NCBI RefSeq assembly: GCF_947624825.1
Contig: NZ_CANQLZ010000026.1
Location: forward strand, 1-38,734
Reading direction: 5' to 3'
Origin: an uncultured Acinetobacter sp.
Lineage (GTDB): Bacteria; Pseudomonadota; Gammaproteobacteria; Pseudomonadales; Moraxellaceae
Length of the DNA stretch: 38,734 bases
The translations under genes and the position numbers were made by a program. A model generated the notes under the pieces. It made no database searches. It saw only the letters and a program-made list of their open reading frames with translations, and was not told the origin of the DNA. Below are positions 6,976-16,889 of the stretch, piece by piece; the stretch's first letter is position 1, and each line of letters starts with the position of its first letter.

Positions 6976-8274
6976 TTATGTGCGTGGTGGTACTAATTCA
7001 TCTAAAACATCATTTAAATTATCATGCACTTTTAGATTAATTAAATTCCAATACTGTCCTGAAATCGTACGATTCACCATTAAGGTTTCAGGCGAAGGCT
7101 TAAATAAATCCCAATATTTAAGTGATGGTTTGACCAACTCCATCGCATCATGATGCGAGCTATTGGCAGCAAAATCATAATGCGTGAGCAATGGACGGGT
7201 AAAGATTTCCACCCATGCGCGGTATAAGTCTTGTGGGAATTTCCCTTTTTCTGAAAGCGAATTTAAACGCAATAAGTAATCTTCCATACTGGAAAAATCT
7301 TCAGCACGTGCTGCATGAATTAAAGCTTTAAAATTCTCCACTACTTCTGTGGATAAGCTTTTGACACCGCCATAATCATAAATAAGCACGCTGCCATCCT
7401 CACGAAAAGCAAAGTTGCCCGGATGAGGGTCACAGTGGAACCGTTTTAAATAGAAAATTTCTTGTCCAATCGCACGTAATAAGCGACGCCCCAATTGGTT
7501 ACGTGTTTCTTGTGACCATGTACGTGCTGTTTCAATGCCATGCCCTTGCTCAAAACTTAAAGTTAAAACGTGGCGTGACGAATACTCGCTATACACTTGT
7601 GGAATCACCACTTTAGGGTCAAGTGCTTGATGAAAAGTACGTGCCACATGCAAGTTTTGGGCTTCAATTTGGTAGTTAAGTTCGTTGTCTAGGCTGTCTT
7701 GAATTTCTTGAAACAGGCGATCTTGTAATTTGCGCTCAATTTTAAGTACACCCATTAAGCGTAAAGCCAAGCGCACTTGCTTTAAATCACTGGCGCAGGC
7801 TTCTTCAACACCCGGATACTGTACTTTGACCACCACCTGCTCACCACTGTTTAAAGTGGCGCGATGCACTTGCCCAATGGAGGCTGCGGCAAAAGGAGTT
7901 TGATCAAAATCGGCAAATAAAACCTTTAACGGCTTGCCTAGCTCTTTTTCAACTTGTTGTTGAATTTGCGCAAAAGGCATAGGAGGGGCTTGGCGTTGTA
8001 ATTTGGCAATCGCTTTAGAAACTTCAGGTGGAAAAACGTCTTTATATTGTGAGGCGATTTGTCCAACTTTCATTACTGCACCTTTCATTTCACCTAAGGT
8101 TTCAGCAATTTGTAGCCCAATGTCTTGAAACATTTTACTGCGTGCGGCATTTTTCTGCTCTTCATCTGCGGTTAAATTACGCAGTGAATTGGAAACGGTT
8201 TTTGTCGCAATGCTTGCAGTCATAGTTGCAAGTTTCATAAAACGACGACCAGGCGTAGTTGCCGGTTTTGCCAT
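6976..8274 (-). CDS. ABC1/AarF (UbiB-like) atypical kinase
   Basis: This 432-residue member of the ABC1/ADCK/UbiB atypical kinase family supports ubiquinone and lipid metabolism in characterised cases. Visible motifs are KVGQ (69-72, the family's KxGQ), the alanine-rich loop AAASIGQVH (129-137), the conserved lysine in VVVKVQYPG (K150), CDPHPGNF (281-288) and a DYG version of the DFG metal-binding motif (300-302). The protein lacks the two C-terminal transmembrane helices of E. coli UbiB, so it is more likely one of the extra AarF-like paralogues than the ubiquinone-operon UbiB. GAGGA lies at good spacing before the ATG. It has its own terminator. Confidence 0.85.
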   Translation of the reverse strand: MAKPATTPGRRFMKLATMTASIATKTVSNSLRNLTADEEQKNAARSKMFQDIGLQIAETLGEMKGAVMKVGQIASQYKDVFPPEVSKAIAKLQRQAPPMPFAQIQQQVEKELGKPLKVLFADFDQTPFAAASIGQVHRATLNSGEQVVVKVQYPGVEEACASDLKQVRLALRLMGVLKIERKLQDRLFQEIQDSLDNELNYQIEAQNLHVARTFHQALDPKVVIPQVYSEYSSRHVLTLSFEQGHGIETARTWSQETRNQLGRRLLRAIGQEIFYLKRFHCDPHPGNFAFREDGSVLIYDYGGVKSLSTEVVENFKALIHAARAEDFSSMEDYLLRLNSLSEKGKFPQDLYRAWVEIFTRPLLTHYDFAANSSHHDAMELVKPSLKYWDLFKPSPETLMVNRTISGQYWNLINLKVHDNLNDVLDELVPPRT

Positions 8275-8429
8275 GCCTAAATCCTCAAGAAAAAGTCGAG
8301 CTCGTACATGATCATAGGCGACAAATGCATATCTGCCTACTTTAAATTGTTAAAGGATTGTACAAATCATTCGCTTGATGTTCTAAGGTTTAAAACAGCG
8401 ACAAGCGTTATGTTATGTTGCCAGTGGCT

Positions 8430-8459
8430 TAAAAAAAGCGAAGGTTAAACCTTCGCTTG
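8430..8459 (-). terminator. Terminator of the MATE gene
   Basis: AAGCGAAGG (8436-8444) pairs with CCTTCGCTT (8450-8458). The A run at 8431-8437 gives a U run on the minus strand, just after the MATE stop at 8465. Confidence 0.85.
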
Positions 8460-8464
8460 TTAGA

Positions 8465-9829
8465 TTAAGTGTTTAGGCTTAAACGCTTATTATTCATATA
8501 TAAACGCATCAGTAATAAAATACAGGCTATAGTTAAACCGACAATCAAGCCAATCCAAACGCCGGGTGCGCCCATATTGGTAAAGCGCGATAAATAAATG
8601 CCCACAGGGAAAGCCACCACCCAATAGGCAATCATGGTGATCCACATCGGGCCTTTGGTATCTTGCATACCCCGTAGGCAACCAGCTGCACTAATTTGCC
8701 ATGCATCCATAATTTGATAAGCAATGGCAAACCAAATTAAATACATAGCCACTTCTGCCACCATTACATCTTGGGTATAAACTGCCACAATTTCAGGACG
8801 TAATAACCACATAAATAACATGGTAGTTAACGCCAATCCGGTTGCGGTGATTAAGCCTAGTTTTTGCACTTTGCGCATGGCAATGTAGTTTTTTTCACCA
8901 TAATAGGTCCCCACACGAATGGTTAGTGCCAAGGCTAAAGACATCGGGATCATAAATAATTGTGAAGTCACTGAAATAGCAATTTGATGTGCAGCGACAA
9001 TGGTTTCACCTAAGGGGCTTAAAATAATGGCAGCAGTACTAAAAATACTCACTTCAAAAAAAATGGCTAAACCAATGGGTAAACCTAGTTTTAAAATACG
9101 TTTAATCCAATAGCTATTAATCTTTTCAAACTGACCAAAAATTGAAGTGGCTTTATAGATCTTGGCCTTTTGAATATAAGCCAATAAAGCAAAGAACATG
9201 ACCCATTGTAAAATTGCAGTGGCAAAACCACAGCCCGCGCTGCCTAAAGCAGGAATTGGACCTAGACCATGCATAAACACATAGTTGAGTGGAACAAGGG
9301 CTACTAAGGCCGCTAAACTAATTACAGTCACAGGACGTGGAAAGCCAAGTGCTTCAGAGTAGCCACGTAAAGCTGCATACATGGTCACCGCAGGCATACC
9401 AAAGCCAATAGCATGCAAAAACAAACTTGCTTTAGGCAACAGATTGTCGGGAACACCCAACACAGGCAATAACAGTGGCATCAGTTGTAGTAATAAACCA
9501 GCAATCACGCCAAGAATCAGCGCCACCCATAACGATTGACGCACGATGGTGGCAATTTTCTCTGGGGTGCGTGCACCATTGGCTTCAGCAACCAAGGGCG
9601 TGGTGGCAATCATAATGCCACTAAACAGCAACATGATTGGAATCCATAAACCGACCCCCACAGCAATGGCGGCAAGGTCAACCGCAGAGAGTTGACCGGC
9701 CATAATGGTATCAATTAGACCAAAACCTGCTTGAGCAAATTGGGTAATTAAAATAGGTAGCATTAAATGCATGAGCTTCTTAATTTCAAAGCTCGTAGAC
9801 GTCACTTGTGACACACTTGTACTCATCAT
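8465..9829 (-). CDS. MATE family efflux transporter (NorM/DinF type)
   Basis: This 454-residue protein has about 12 transmembrane helices. The MATE fold exports cationic drugs or metabolites using Na+ or H+ gradients. Family patterns include LPILITQFAQAGFGLIDTIM in helix one, PLVAEANGA after helix two, and the second-half repeat GLPIGLAIFFEVSIFSTAA. Length is normal for NorM. The ATG follows directly on the stop of the upstream YdcZ-like gene (TAGATG, zero spacing), and a second ATG is the next codon, so translation is probably coupled. The substrate cannot be read from sequence. Confidence 0.9.
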   Translation of the reverse strand: MMSTSVSQVTSTSFEIKKLMHLMLPILITQFAQAGFGLIDTIMAGQLSAVDLAAIAVGVGLWIPIMLLFSGIMIATTPLVAEANGARTPEKIATIVRQSLWVALILGVIAGLLLQLMPLLLPVLGVPDNLLPKASLFLHAIGFGMPAVTMYAALRGYSEALGFPRPVTVISLAALVALVPLNYVFMHGLGPIPALGSAGCGFATAILQWVMFFALLAYIQKAKIYKATSIFGQFEKINSYWIKRILKLGLPIGLAIFFEVSIFSTAAIILSPLGETIVAAHQIAISVTSQLFMIPMSLALALTIRVGTYYGEKNYIAMRKVQKLGLITATGLALTTMLFMWLLRPEIVAVYTQDVMVAEVAMYLIWFAIAYQIMDAWQISAAGCLRGMQDTKGPMWITMIAYWVVAFPVGIYLSRFTNMGAPGVWIGLIVGLTIACILLLMRLYMNNKRLSLNT

Positions 9830-10288
9830 CTAGCGTTGCAGGGTGAGTAGTACACCAACAAATATGACCACGCCACCCAATAAACGTTGCCAATGGATTG
9901 GATTTTTTTCAGCACCTAACCCGCCAAAATGATCAAACAACATAGAGGTGAGGATTTGCCCAAAAATCACTAAGCCGGAAAATGTTAACAAGCCTAGTTT
10001 AGGCGCAGTATAGATGCTTAAACTAATTGCATAAACCCCCAACACGCCAGCACACCATGCATACCAAGGCAATTGGGAAAACTGTTGCAGTGAAGGCCAT
10101 GCTTGTTTTTGGAGCAACACTAAAACAGCAAGAATCAGTGTGCCGAAGCTAAACGATATTAAAGCAGCTTGTAAGGGTGAGCCTATACTTTGACTGACTT
10201 GAGCATTAATAGCCGTTTGTAAAGTCATGGCAGTGCCAATTAAAAACACCAAAGGCAACAAGGCAAGCAATTGCACAGAAAAATTCAT
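9830..10288 (-). CDS. YdcZ/DUF606 family DMT-type transporter
   Basis: This 152-residue protein has five hydrophobic helices and belongs to the DUF606 branch of the drug/metabolite transporter superfamily. It begins with a helix rich in Leu and Phe, then TAMTLQTAINAQVSQSIGSP, a typical YdcZ pattern, and ends GGVVIFVGVLLTLQR. These half-size proteins probably dimerise; substrates are unknown. It is the first gene of a two-gene operon with the MATE transporter (TAGATG junction), which suggests joint or sequential efflux. Its promoter must lie in the 126-bp gap before the divergent hemW. Confidence 0.82.
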   Translation of the reverse strand: MNFSVQLLALLPLVFLIGTAMTLQTAINAQVSQSIGSPLQAALISFSFGTLILAVLVLLQKQAWPSLQQFSQLPWYAWCAGVLGVYAISLSIYTAPKLGLLTFSGLVIFGQILTSMLFDHFGGLGAEKNPIHWQRLLGGVVIFVGVLLTLQR

Positions 10289-10414
10289 CGGTTTAATCCA
10301 TTTCTTTTTATTGGCTTTTTTTACTCTACGCGAAAACTGTGTGGCTTTTCGTCAGTGTCTTGCTATAGACATGTTAAAATAACGCTCTTGTTTTTCTTGT
10401 TTTGAGCTTGTGCC

Positions 10415-11569
10415 TTGGTCAATTTAAATCCGCAGTCTGTACCGTTGTCGTTATATATCCATATGCCATGGTGTGTGCGTAAGTGCCCATATTGCGATTT
10501 TAATTCGCATGCGGTGCCCGATGGCAAACTGTCTTTAGATTTAGAACAACAATATTTACATGCTTTGGTTGCAGACTTTAAAACTCAGTTACATTTTGCT
10601 CAAGGGCGTCACATTCATAGTGTTTTTATTGGTGGAGGAACGCCGTCTTTAATTTCCGCGCAAGGCTATATGTGGCTATTTACGCAATTAAAAAGCTTGC
10701 TGCCATTTGAAACCGATTGTGAAATTACCTTAGAAGCCAATCCCGGTACGCTTGAACACGAGCCATTTAAAGATTATTTAGAGGCCGGTATTACCCGTTT
10801 ATCGCTCGGTGTACAAAGTTTTAATAGCGAACAGTTAAGCAAACTTGGGCGTATTCATAGCAATGATGATGCCATATTGGCAATTCGGCATGCCAAACAG
10901 GCCGGTTTTCAACGCGTTAATGTAGATTTAATGCATGGCTTACCCGAGCAAAGCTTAAGTGAAGCGTTGCTTGATTTACAGCTTGCTGTGGAAAATGGTG
11001 CAACACATATTTCATGGTATCAATTGACCATTGAACCCAATACGGTATTTTTCCGCACTCAACCGATTTTACCGCAAGATGAAGTCTTAGAAGATATTCA
11101 AGCCGCAGGTGAGGAATATTTAAAAGCACAAGGCTTTATCAATTATGAAGTGTCGGCATGGCGTAAAGAATTACCATCGGCACATAACCTCAACTATTGG
11201 CAATTTGGTGATTACCTTGCCATTGGGGCAGGAGCGCACGGTAAAGTCACTCAAGCGGATGGTGTGTATCGTTTTCAAAAAACCCGCCTTCCTAAAGATT
11301 ACTTGGCTAAAGTGCCTGCCGAACATGTGCAGTACAAGCGCATTGAACAGGATGAATTACCGTTTGAGTTTATGATGAATGCTTTACGCTTAAATCAGGG
11401 CGTAGAGGCACGGCTGTATCAAGAACGTACGGGTTTAGAGTTAAAGACTTTACAACCTATTCTTGGCGCATTGCGTGAGCGGCAATTAATGGTCGCCGAC
11501 CTAGATCGGCTGTCATGTACAGAAAAAGGGCATATCTTCTTAAATTCGGTATTAGAAGAATTTTTATAA
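10415..11569 (+). CDS. hemW: Radical SAM heme chaperone HemW
   Basis: This 384-residue radical SAM protein carries the cluster motif CVRKCPYC (C20, C24, C27), then VFIGGGTPSL and ITLEANPGTLE, typical of HemW, formerly called oxygen-independent coproporphyrinogen oxidase-like. HemW delivers heme to membrane targets. The cysteine pattern CxxxCxxC followed by DF is the HemW form. The start appears to be TTG at 10415: an in-frame stop lies at 10403, the next ATG (10463) would cut into the conserved LSLYIHMPW segment, and GAG stands 8 nt upstream. The C-terminal HemN domain runs from about 300. A terminator follows. Confidence 0.92.
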   Translation: MVNLNPQSVPLSLYIHMPWCVRKCPYCDFNSHAVPDGKLSLDLEQQYLHALVADFKTQLHFAQGRHIHSVFIGGGTPSLISAQGYMWLFTQLKSLLPFETDCEITLEANPGTLEHEPFKDYLEAGITRLSLGVQSFNSEQLSKLGRIHSNDDAILAIRHAKQAGFQRVNVDLMHGLPEQSLSEALLDLQLAVENGATHISWYQLTIEPNTVFFRTQPILPQDEVLEDIQAAGEEYLKAQGFINYEVSAWRKELPSAHNLNYWQFGDYLAIGAGAHGKVTQADGVYRFQKTRLPKDYLAKVPAEHVQYKRIEQDELPFEFMMNALRLNQGVEARLYQERTGLELKTLQPILGALRERQLMVADLDRLSCTEKGHIFLNSVLEEFL

Positions 11570-11581
11570 GTTATACACCTT

Positions 11582-11613
11582 AAAAAAGCCCAACATGAGC
11601 TTGGGCTTTTTTT
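11582..11613. terminator. Bidirectional terminator
   Basis: AAAAAAGCCCAA (11582-11593) pairs with TTGGGCTTTTTT across a 7-nt loop. It serves hemW and the convergent acyl-CoA dehydrogenase gene. Confidence 0.88.
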
Positions 11614-11627
11614 ATATTTATAGGCGA

Positions 11628-13451
11628 TTAGTAATCAAAACTAAAATGTTCAGCATTTAGTGCAAGCATACTGCGTGGTGTATGTACCATGGCTTCGGCA
11701 TGGCCTTGGGAACGTGGCAATAAGCGCTCAAAATAAAAATCAGCCACTTTAATTTTGGCTTTATAAAACTCAATACTTTCAGGTCCTTGATTTGCACCAA
11801 TTTTCTCTGATGCAACTGCAGCTTGCTGTGCCCAAAAATAGGCCATCATCACGTAACCTGAAAACATTAAAAAGTCGGTAGAGGCAGAGGACACCATGTC
11901 GCGGTCTTTACGTGCCGCCATGATCACTCGTAAAGTGAGGGTGTTCCATTGTGCGCATAGTTTGGTTAATTCCCAAGCAAAGCCACGCATGTATTTGTTA
12001 CGGGCATGATTGCTACAGAATCTTAAAATTTCTGAGGTGTAATCGCGAATGACTTTACCACGTGAGCCTAAAATGACTTTACGTCCTAGTAAATCAAGCG
12101 CTTGTACGCCTGTGGTACCTTCATACAACATGGCAATGCGTGCATCGCGCACGATTTGTTCCATGCCCCATTCTTTGATATAGCCATGACCACCAAACAC
12201 CTGCATACCTAAATTGGCTGCTTCGTGCCCCAATTCAGTCAAAAAGCCTTTTAAAATAGGGGTATAAAATCCAAGCTGATCATCATATTGTTTAAATGCA
12301 GCGTCATCACCACGTTCTAGCGCATCTTGCATGTTGTCAGAAATCTGCGCGGCATAATAGATCATGGCGCGACCACCTTCCGCAATCGCCTTTTGCGTGA
12401 GTAACATACGACGTACGTCGGCATGGTAAATAATTGGATCGGCAACTTTTTCAGGCGCTTTTTTACCTGATAAGGCACGCATAGATAAACGTTCCTTGGC
12501 ATAAGGCAAGGCATTTTGAAAAGACAGCTCGGCATGGGCAATGCCTTGAATGGCGGTGCCAATACGCGCCGTGTTCATAAAGGTAAACATGGCATGTAAG
12601 CCTTTATGTGGCTCGCCAATTAAGTAGCCGGTGGCATTGTCAAAATTAAGCACCGCAGTGGCAGAGGCGCGAATCCCCATTTTATGTTCAATTGAACCAC
12701 AACTCACATGATTACGCTCAGTAATACTGCCATCAGCATGATTTAAAAATTTAGGCACAATAAACAATGAGATACCCTTAGTTCCCTCAGGTGCATCGGG
12801 TAAACGTGCCAAAACAATATGGATAATATTTTCAGTCAGATCATGCTCACCTGCTGAAATAAAGATTTTGGTACCGGTAATATTATAATTGCCATCTTCA
12901 CTTGGTTCGGCTTTGGTTTTAACTTGGCCTAAGTCAGTTCCACATTGTGGTTCAGTCAAACACATTGTGCCTGACCATTCGCCACTGACTAATTTTGGCA
13001 TATACGTGTCTTTTTGGTTGGGTGTACCATATTGCATAATGGTATTCATACAACCAATACTTAAGCCCGGATACATCTGAAACGACCAATTGGCTGTTCC
13101 CATCATCTCAGATTTAATTAAATTGAGTGAAGGCGGTAAGTTTTGACCACCATACTCTTCAGGATAAGATAAACCTTGCCAACCGCCTTGCACCAATTGT
13201 GCATAAGCTTCTTTATAACCTTTTGGTGTGGTTACTGTGCCATTATCAAAATGGCAGCCTTCGGCATCCCCACTTTGATAAAGCGGAAACAATACATTTT
13301 CACAAAAATCAGCTGCACCTTCTAAAATCATATCAACAGTTTCAGGATCAGCGGCTGCTCCATGAGTTAATTTTTGATAATGTTTCGGATAATCAAATAC
13401 TTCATTCATTAAGAAGCGCATATCACGAAGAGGAGCTTTATAGCTTGGCAT
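11628..13451 (-). CDS. Acyl-CoA dehydrogenase with extra C-terminal domain (DmdC/FadE-like)
   Basis: This 607-residue FAD enzyme belongs to the long acyl-CoA dehydrogenase subgroup that carries an added C-terminal helical domain. It has the FAD/substrate region MCLTEPQCGTDLGQVKTKA, the HKMGIRAS segment and the C-terminal flavin-binding stretch QVFGGHGYIKEWGMEQIVRD followed by YEGTTGVQALDL, which are standard. The subgroup includes 3-methylmercaptopropionyl-CoA dehydrogenases (DmdC) and fatty-acid enzymes, so the exact acyl substrate is unclear. I chose the ATG at 13451: AGGA precedes it, homologues start MPSYKAPLRDM, and the longer frame to 13520 adds 23 atypical residues. It stands alone with its own promoter region. 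Confidence 0.88.
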   Translation of the reverse strand: MPSYKAPLRDMRFLMNEVFDYPKHYQKLTHGAAADPETVDMILEGAADFCENVLFPLYQSGDAEGCHFDNGTVTTPKGYKEAYAQLVQGGWQGLSYPEEYGGQNLPPSLNLIKSEMMGTANWSFQMYPGLSIGCMNTIMQYGTPNQKDTYMPKLVSGEWSGTMCLTEPQCGTDLGQVKTKAEPSEDGNYNITGTKIFISAGEHDLTENIIHIVLARLPDAPEGTKGISLFIVPKFLNHADGSITERNHVSCGSIEHKMGIRASATAVLNFDNATGYLIGEPHKGLHAMFTFMNTARIGTAIQGIAHAELSFQNALPYAKERLSMRALSGKKAPEKVADPIIYHADVRRMLLTQKAIAEGGRAMIYYAAQISDNMQDALERGDDAAFKQYDDQLGFYTPILKGFLTELGHEAANLGMQVFGGHGYIKEWGMEQIVRDARIAMLYEGTTGVQALDLLGRKVILGSRGKVIRDYTSEILRFCSNHARNKYMRGFAWELTKLCAQWNTLTLRVIMAARKDRDMVSSASTDFLMFSGYVMMAYFWAQQAAVASEKIGANQGPESIEFYKAKIKVADFYFERLLPRSQGHAEAMVHTPRSMLALNAEHFSFDY

Positions 13452-13779
13452 AGTTGTAATCCTAATTTTAAAAATCGTTATAAGAGGTGCCGATATTTTG
13501 ATTATTGTTGCACAGGTCAAGCTTGCATGTTACTTGAAGCAGATTTCATTTTAATACTTTTGTTATGCTGCTTAAAAAATGAAATGTACCTCCTGAGCGT
13601 ATAAGGTGAAACGTTAATGTATAAATAACATATTAAATTTAATCATAAAAAAACATAGCAAAATATTGTGAGAATGTGTGTGCAAATAAAACACATTTTT
13701 TATAAATGATTAAGCCATACTGATTTTATCTATGTATAAAAAAAAGAGCCTCTTTGGACTCTTTTTTTAGATGAAAATT
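13452..13779. other. Intergenic region between aroE and the acyl-CoA dehydrogenase gene
   Basis: This A+T-rich gap holds the aroE terminator (13738-13769) and must hold the dehydrogenase promoter on the minus strand. A TTGACC at 13515-13520 (minus) could be a -35, but the -10 candidates at workable spacing (AAATAT or AATATC) are weak. A strong ribosome-site-like AGGAGG near 13590 (minus) has no ATG, GTG or TTG behind it at workable distance. I see no convincing gene. Confidence 0.4.
13738..13769 (-). terminator. Terminator of aroE
   Basis: On the minus strand AAGAGTCC and GGCTCTT pair with one bulged base across a short loop, with A and T runs on either side, directly after the aroE stop at 13780. 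Confidence 0.75.
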
Positions 13780-14568
13780 TTATAAAAAGTCTTTTAATTC
13801 TGGACGTACACCATTCCAAATATAAAATGCTTCAATGGCTTGACCCACCAACATACCAAAACCATCTGTATTCGGTACACCACGTGCTTGGGCTTGGTCT
13901 AAAAAGCTAGAAGGCTTGCCATAGGCCATTTCATAGGCAGCTTTAAATTGCAGTGATTCAGGCAAAAGCAATGCATCACCGCTTAAACTTGCAGACGTGG
14001 CATTAATAATAAAATCAAACTTACCGCTTAATTGATCTAAACCAATCGCCGACAATTCAGCGCTTGCTACGCTGTCTTGTAAATCAGTCACCAATTGCTC
14101 AGCGCGAGCAAGGGTGCGATTGGCAATGACAATGTGTTGTGCACCGGCCTGCACCAAGGGGTAAATCACGCCACGCGTGGCACCACCTGCGCCTAAAATT
14201 AAAATGCGACTGTCTTTTAAATTCCAGTTGAGGGCTTGAATGGCAGCCACCAAACCCTGACCATCAGTATTGTCGCCGTGCAATACCCCATCTTGCATCC
14301 ATAAAGTATTTACAGCTTTGGCAATTTTAGCGCGCTCAGTTAATTGCCCACAGGCTGCAAAGGCTTGCTCTTTAAAGGGGACGGTGACATTCATGCCTAC
14401 GCCGCCCTCGGCAAAAAAAGCCTGCATACTGGCTAAGAAACCATCCAGTGGTGCTAGGCGTTTATGGTATTCAAGCGTAATGCCCATTTTTTTGGCAAAA
14501 GCATGATGCAGTTCAGGCGAGCGTGATTGTTCAATGGGGTTTCCAATCACAGCAAATTGTTTGCTCAT
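13780..14568 (-). CDS. aroE: Shikimate dehydrogenase
   Basis: This 262-residue enzyme reduces 3-dehydroshikimate to shikimate with NADPH in aromatic amino-acid synthesis. Shikimate-binding serines are S15 and S17 in NPIEQSRSPELHH; the catalytic lysine is K66 in NVTVPFKEQAF; N87 and D102 (GDNTDGQG) complete the active site. The NADP loop GAGGATRG lies at 126-133, followed by ANRTLARA, where the Arg selects NADPH. The C-terminus MLVGQAIEAFYIWNG is typical. Length matches E. coli AroE. It has its own terminator and lies downstream of a small membrane-protein gene. Confidence 0.95.
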   Translation of the reverse strand: MSKQFAVIGNPIEQSRSPELHHAFAKKMGITLEYHKRLAPLDGFLASMQAFFAEGGVGMNVTVPFKEQAFAACGQLTERAKIAKAVNTLWMQDGVLHGDNTDGQGLVAAIQALNWNLKDSRILILGAGGATRGVIYPLVQAGAQHIVIANRTLARAEQLVTDLQDSVASAELSAIGLDQLSGKFDFIINATSASLSGDALLLPESLQFKAAYEMAYGKPSSFLDQAQARGVPNTDGFGMLVGQAIEAFYIWNGVRPELKDFL

Positions 14569-14617
14569 AAAGGCAATTCCGTGTGCACAACAGTGTGGCC
14601 ACTATACGGTAAAATGC

Positions 14618-14824
14618 TTAAGGGTTACAAATGTCGTTCACCACATCAAATAAGCAAATCATTGCCAATAAAAACAAAGCCAAAGAGGTGAGGGCACTCA
14701 CGCTCATAGAAAGACCATCAAACAGGTTGTTTTCGTAATGAAGCGTGGTAAAAAATGAAATAGATAACAAAGAAATTAACAGCGTAAACCACAGCAATTT
14801 ATGCTGAGAGAATGAAGCGAGCAT
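14618..14824 (-). CDS. Small hydrophobic protein of unknown function
   Basis: This 68-residue frame has two hydrophobic segments (about 10-27 and 42-62) joined by a polar linker, HYENNLFDG, suggesting a two-helix inner-membrane hairpin. TAGG stands about 9 nt before the ATG, a modest ribosome site. It lies between hemF and aroE on the same strand, 49 bp before aroE, and may be cotranscribed with aroE. I do not recognise a family. Coding potential rests on the hydrophobic pattern and its position in an otherwise empty gap, so it may not be real. Confidence 0.5.
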   Translation of the reverse strand: MLASFSQHKLLWFTLLISLLSISFFTTLHYENNLFDGLSMSVSALTSLALFLLAMICLFDVVNDICNP

Positions 14825-14911
14825 GTGGCAAGCCTAAGGCAATGGGTAACAATGGCTTTAGCTTAACGGTTTTTATCGGTTGTATGTGAAATAGGTTGTA
14901 ATTAAATATAT

Positions 14912-14940
14912 GAAAAAAAGGCTATCTATAGATAGCCTTA
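14912..14940 (-). terminator. Terminator of hemF
   Basis: A perfect palindrome AAGGCTATCTA/TAGATAGCCTT (14918-14939) is followed on the minus strand by a U run. It lies 8 nt after the hemF stop. Confidence 0.85.
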
Positions 14941-14947
14941 ACACACA

Positions 14948-15922
<975 letters not shown>

Positions 15923-15987
15923 TCATCAAAGCATAAAACCTTAAACAAAGTAAGGGATTTTGAATTAAAAACCCCGTTATTCTTCAC

Positions 15988-16590
15988 TTAAAAATCGTCT
16001 TTGTCATACAAATGTGACATACGTTCGTGCTTGGTTTTTAAATATTGCTCATTAAATGGATTTAAACCCACCGTTAACGGCACACGACCTACGACATCAA
16101 TGCCTTGTTCTGTTAATGCTTGTATCTTGAGTGGATTATTGGTGATGAGTCTGACTTGTTTGACCTGCAAATGCTCAAGCATGATGTTACACATCTCATA
16201 AGTACGTGCATCTGCCGGCAAATTTAACATTAAATTGGCATCCACCGTATCATGACCTTGATCTTGCAAAGCATAAGCGCGAATTTTATTGGTGAGTCCA
16301 ATACCACGACCTTCTTGGCGTAAATATAAAATCACGCCTTGTCCTGCTTCATGAATTAAACGCTGTGTGGCTTGTAGTTGTGGGCCACAGTCGCACTTGA
16401 GCGAAGCAAAAGCATCTCCCGTTAAGCATTCTGAATGCACACGCACTAAAACTGGCTCGTTTGGTGGTAGTTCTAACCCTTTAGACAATGCCACATGCTC
16501 TTCGCCAGTGTCAGGATCTTGAAAAACACTAATCTTAAATTCACCAAAGGCGGTGGGTAGTCGAGACGTTGCGACAAATTGAATTGGCAC
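15988..16590 (-). CDS. ribA: GTP cyclohydrolase II
   Basis: This 200-residue enzyme opens GTP to the first riboflavin precursor. Zinc ligands are C55, C66 and C68 in [18 protein letters not shown], and the catalytic RQEGRGIGL lies at 91-99. It is the stand-alone RibA form without a fused RibB domain. Nearby TATACT (minus, 16624-16629) may be the -10 of its promoter, though the -35 is poor. I see no FMN riboswitch upstream. The gene is divergent from dxs. Confidence 0.95.
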   Translation of the reverse strand: MPIQFVATSRLPTAFGEFKISVFQDPDTGEEHVALSKGLELPPNEPVLVRVHSECLTGDAFASLKCDCGPQLQATQRLIHEAGQGVILYLRQEGRGIGLTNKIRAYALQDQGHDTVDANLMLNLPADARTYEMCNIMLEHLQVKQVRLITNNPLKIQALTEQGIDVVGRVPLTVGLNPFNEQYLKTKHERMSHLYDKDDF

Positions 16591-16712
16591 GGCAAAACCC
16601 GTAAAACAAAAAAAATTGACTAAAGTATAGCTTAATGGTTGGACATTAGTAGAATTGCAATGCGGAATTCACATAGAAGATTTTCTTTTTTGTGTAAAGC
16701 ACACGATAATAG

Positions 16713-16742
16713 TTGATAAATAGTGAGATTATTCAGGATAAT
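16713..16742 (+). promoter_or_regulatory. Candidate sigma-70 promoter of dxs
   Basis: TTGATA (16713-16718) and GATAAT (16737-16742) are 18 nt apart, predicting a start near 16749 and a leader of about 140 nt. An inverted repeat AGATTAT/ATAATCT (16726-16732, 16738-16744) covers the spacer and -10 and could be a repressor site. Confidence 0.5.
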
Positions 16743-16889
16743 CTAAACTACCATGCCCGCGAGAGATTTGTTTTAAAACGCCATCGCTAAAAATGTGGCT
16801 GATTTAAGGTGCTATCATTCGACGATATGTTCGAGTAACCCATTTGACCTAGCGATAGATTTGCCAGGCTTTAGAAGGCTTTGCCACAT

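Noticed and set aside
13127..13453. 108-codon frame antisense to the acyl-CoA dehydrogenase gene
   Set aside because: It lies opposite a well-conserved gene, has no ribosome site and no recognisable domain.
13570..13600. Strong AGGAGG ribosome-like site on the minus strand before the acyl-CoA dehydrogenase gene
   Set aside because: No ATG, GTG or TTG at workable distance opens a frame.
16591..16889. FMN or thiamine riboswitch between ribA and dxs
   Set aside because: Neither the FMN element nor the TPP box motifs are visible; only a short inverted repeat over the dxs promoter is seen.
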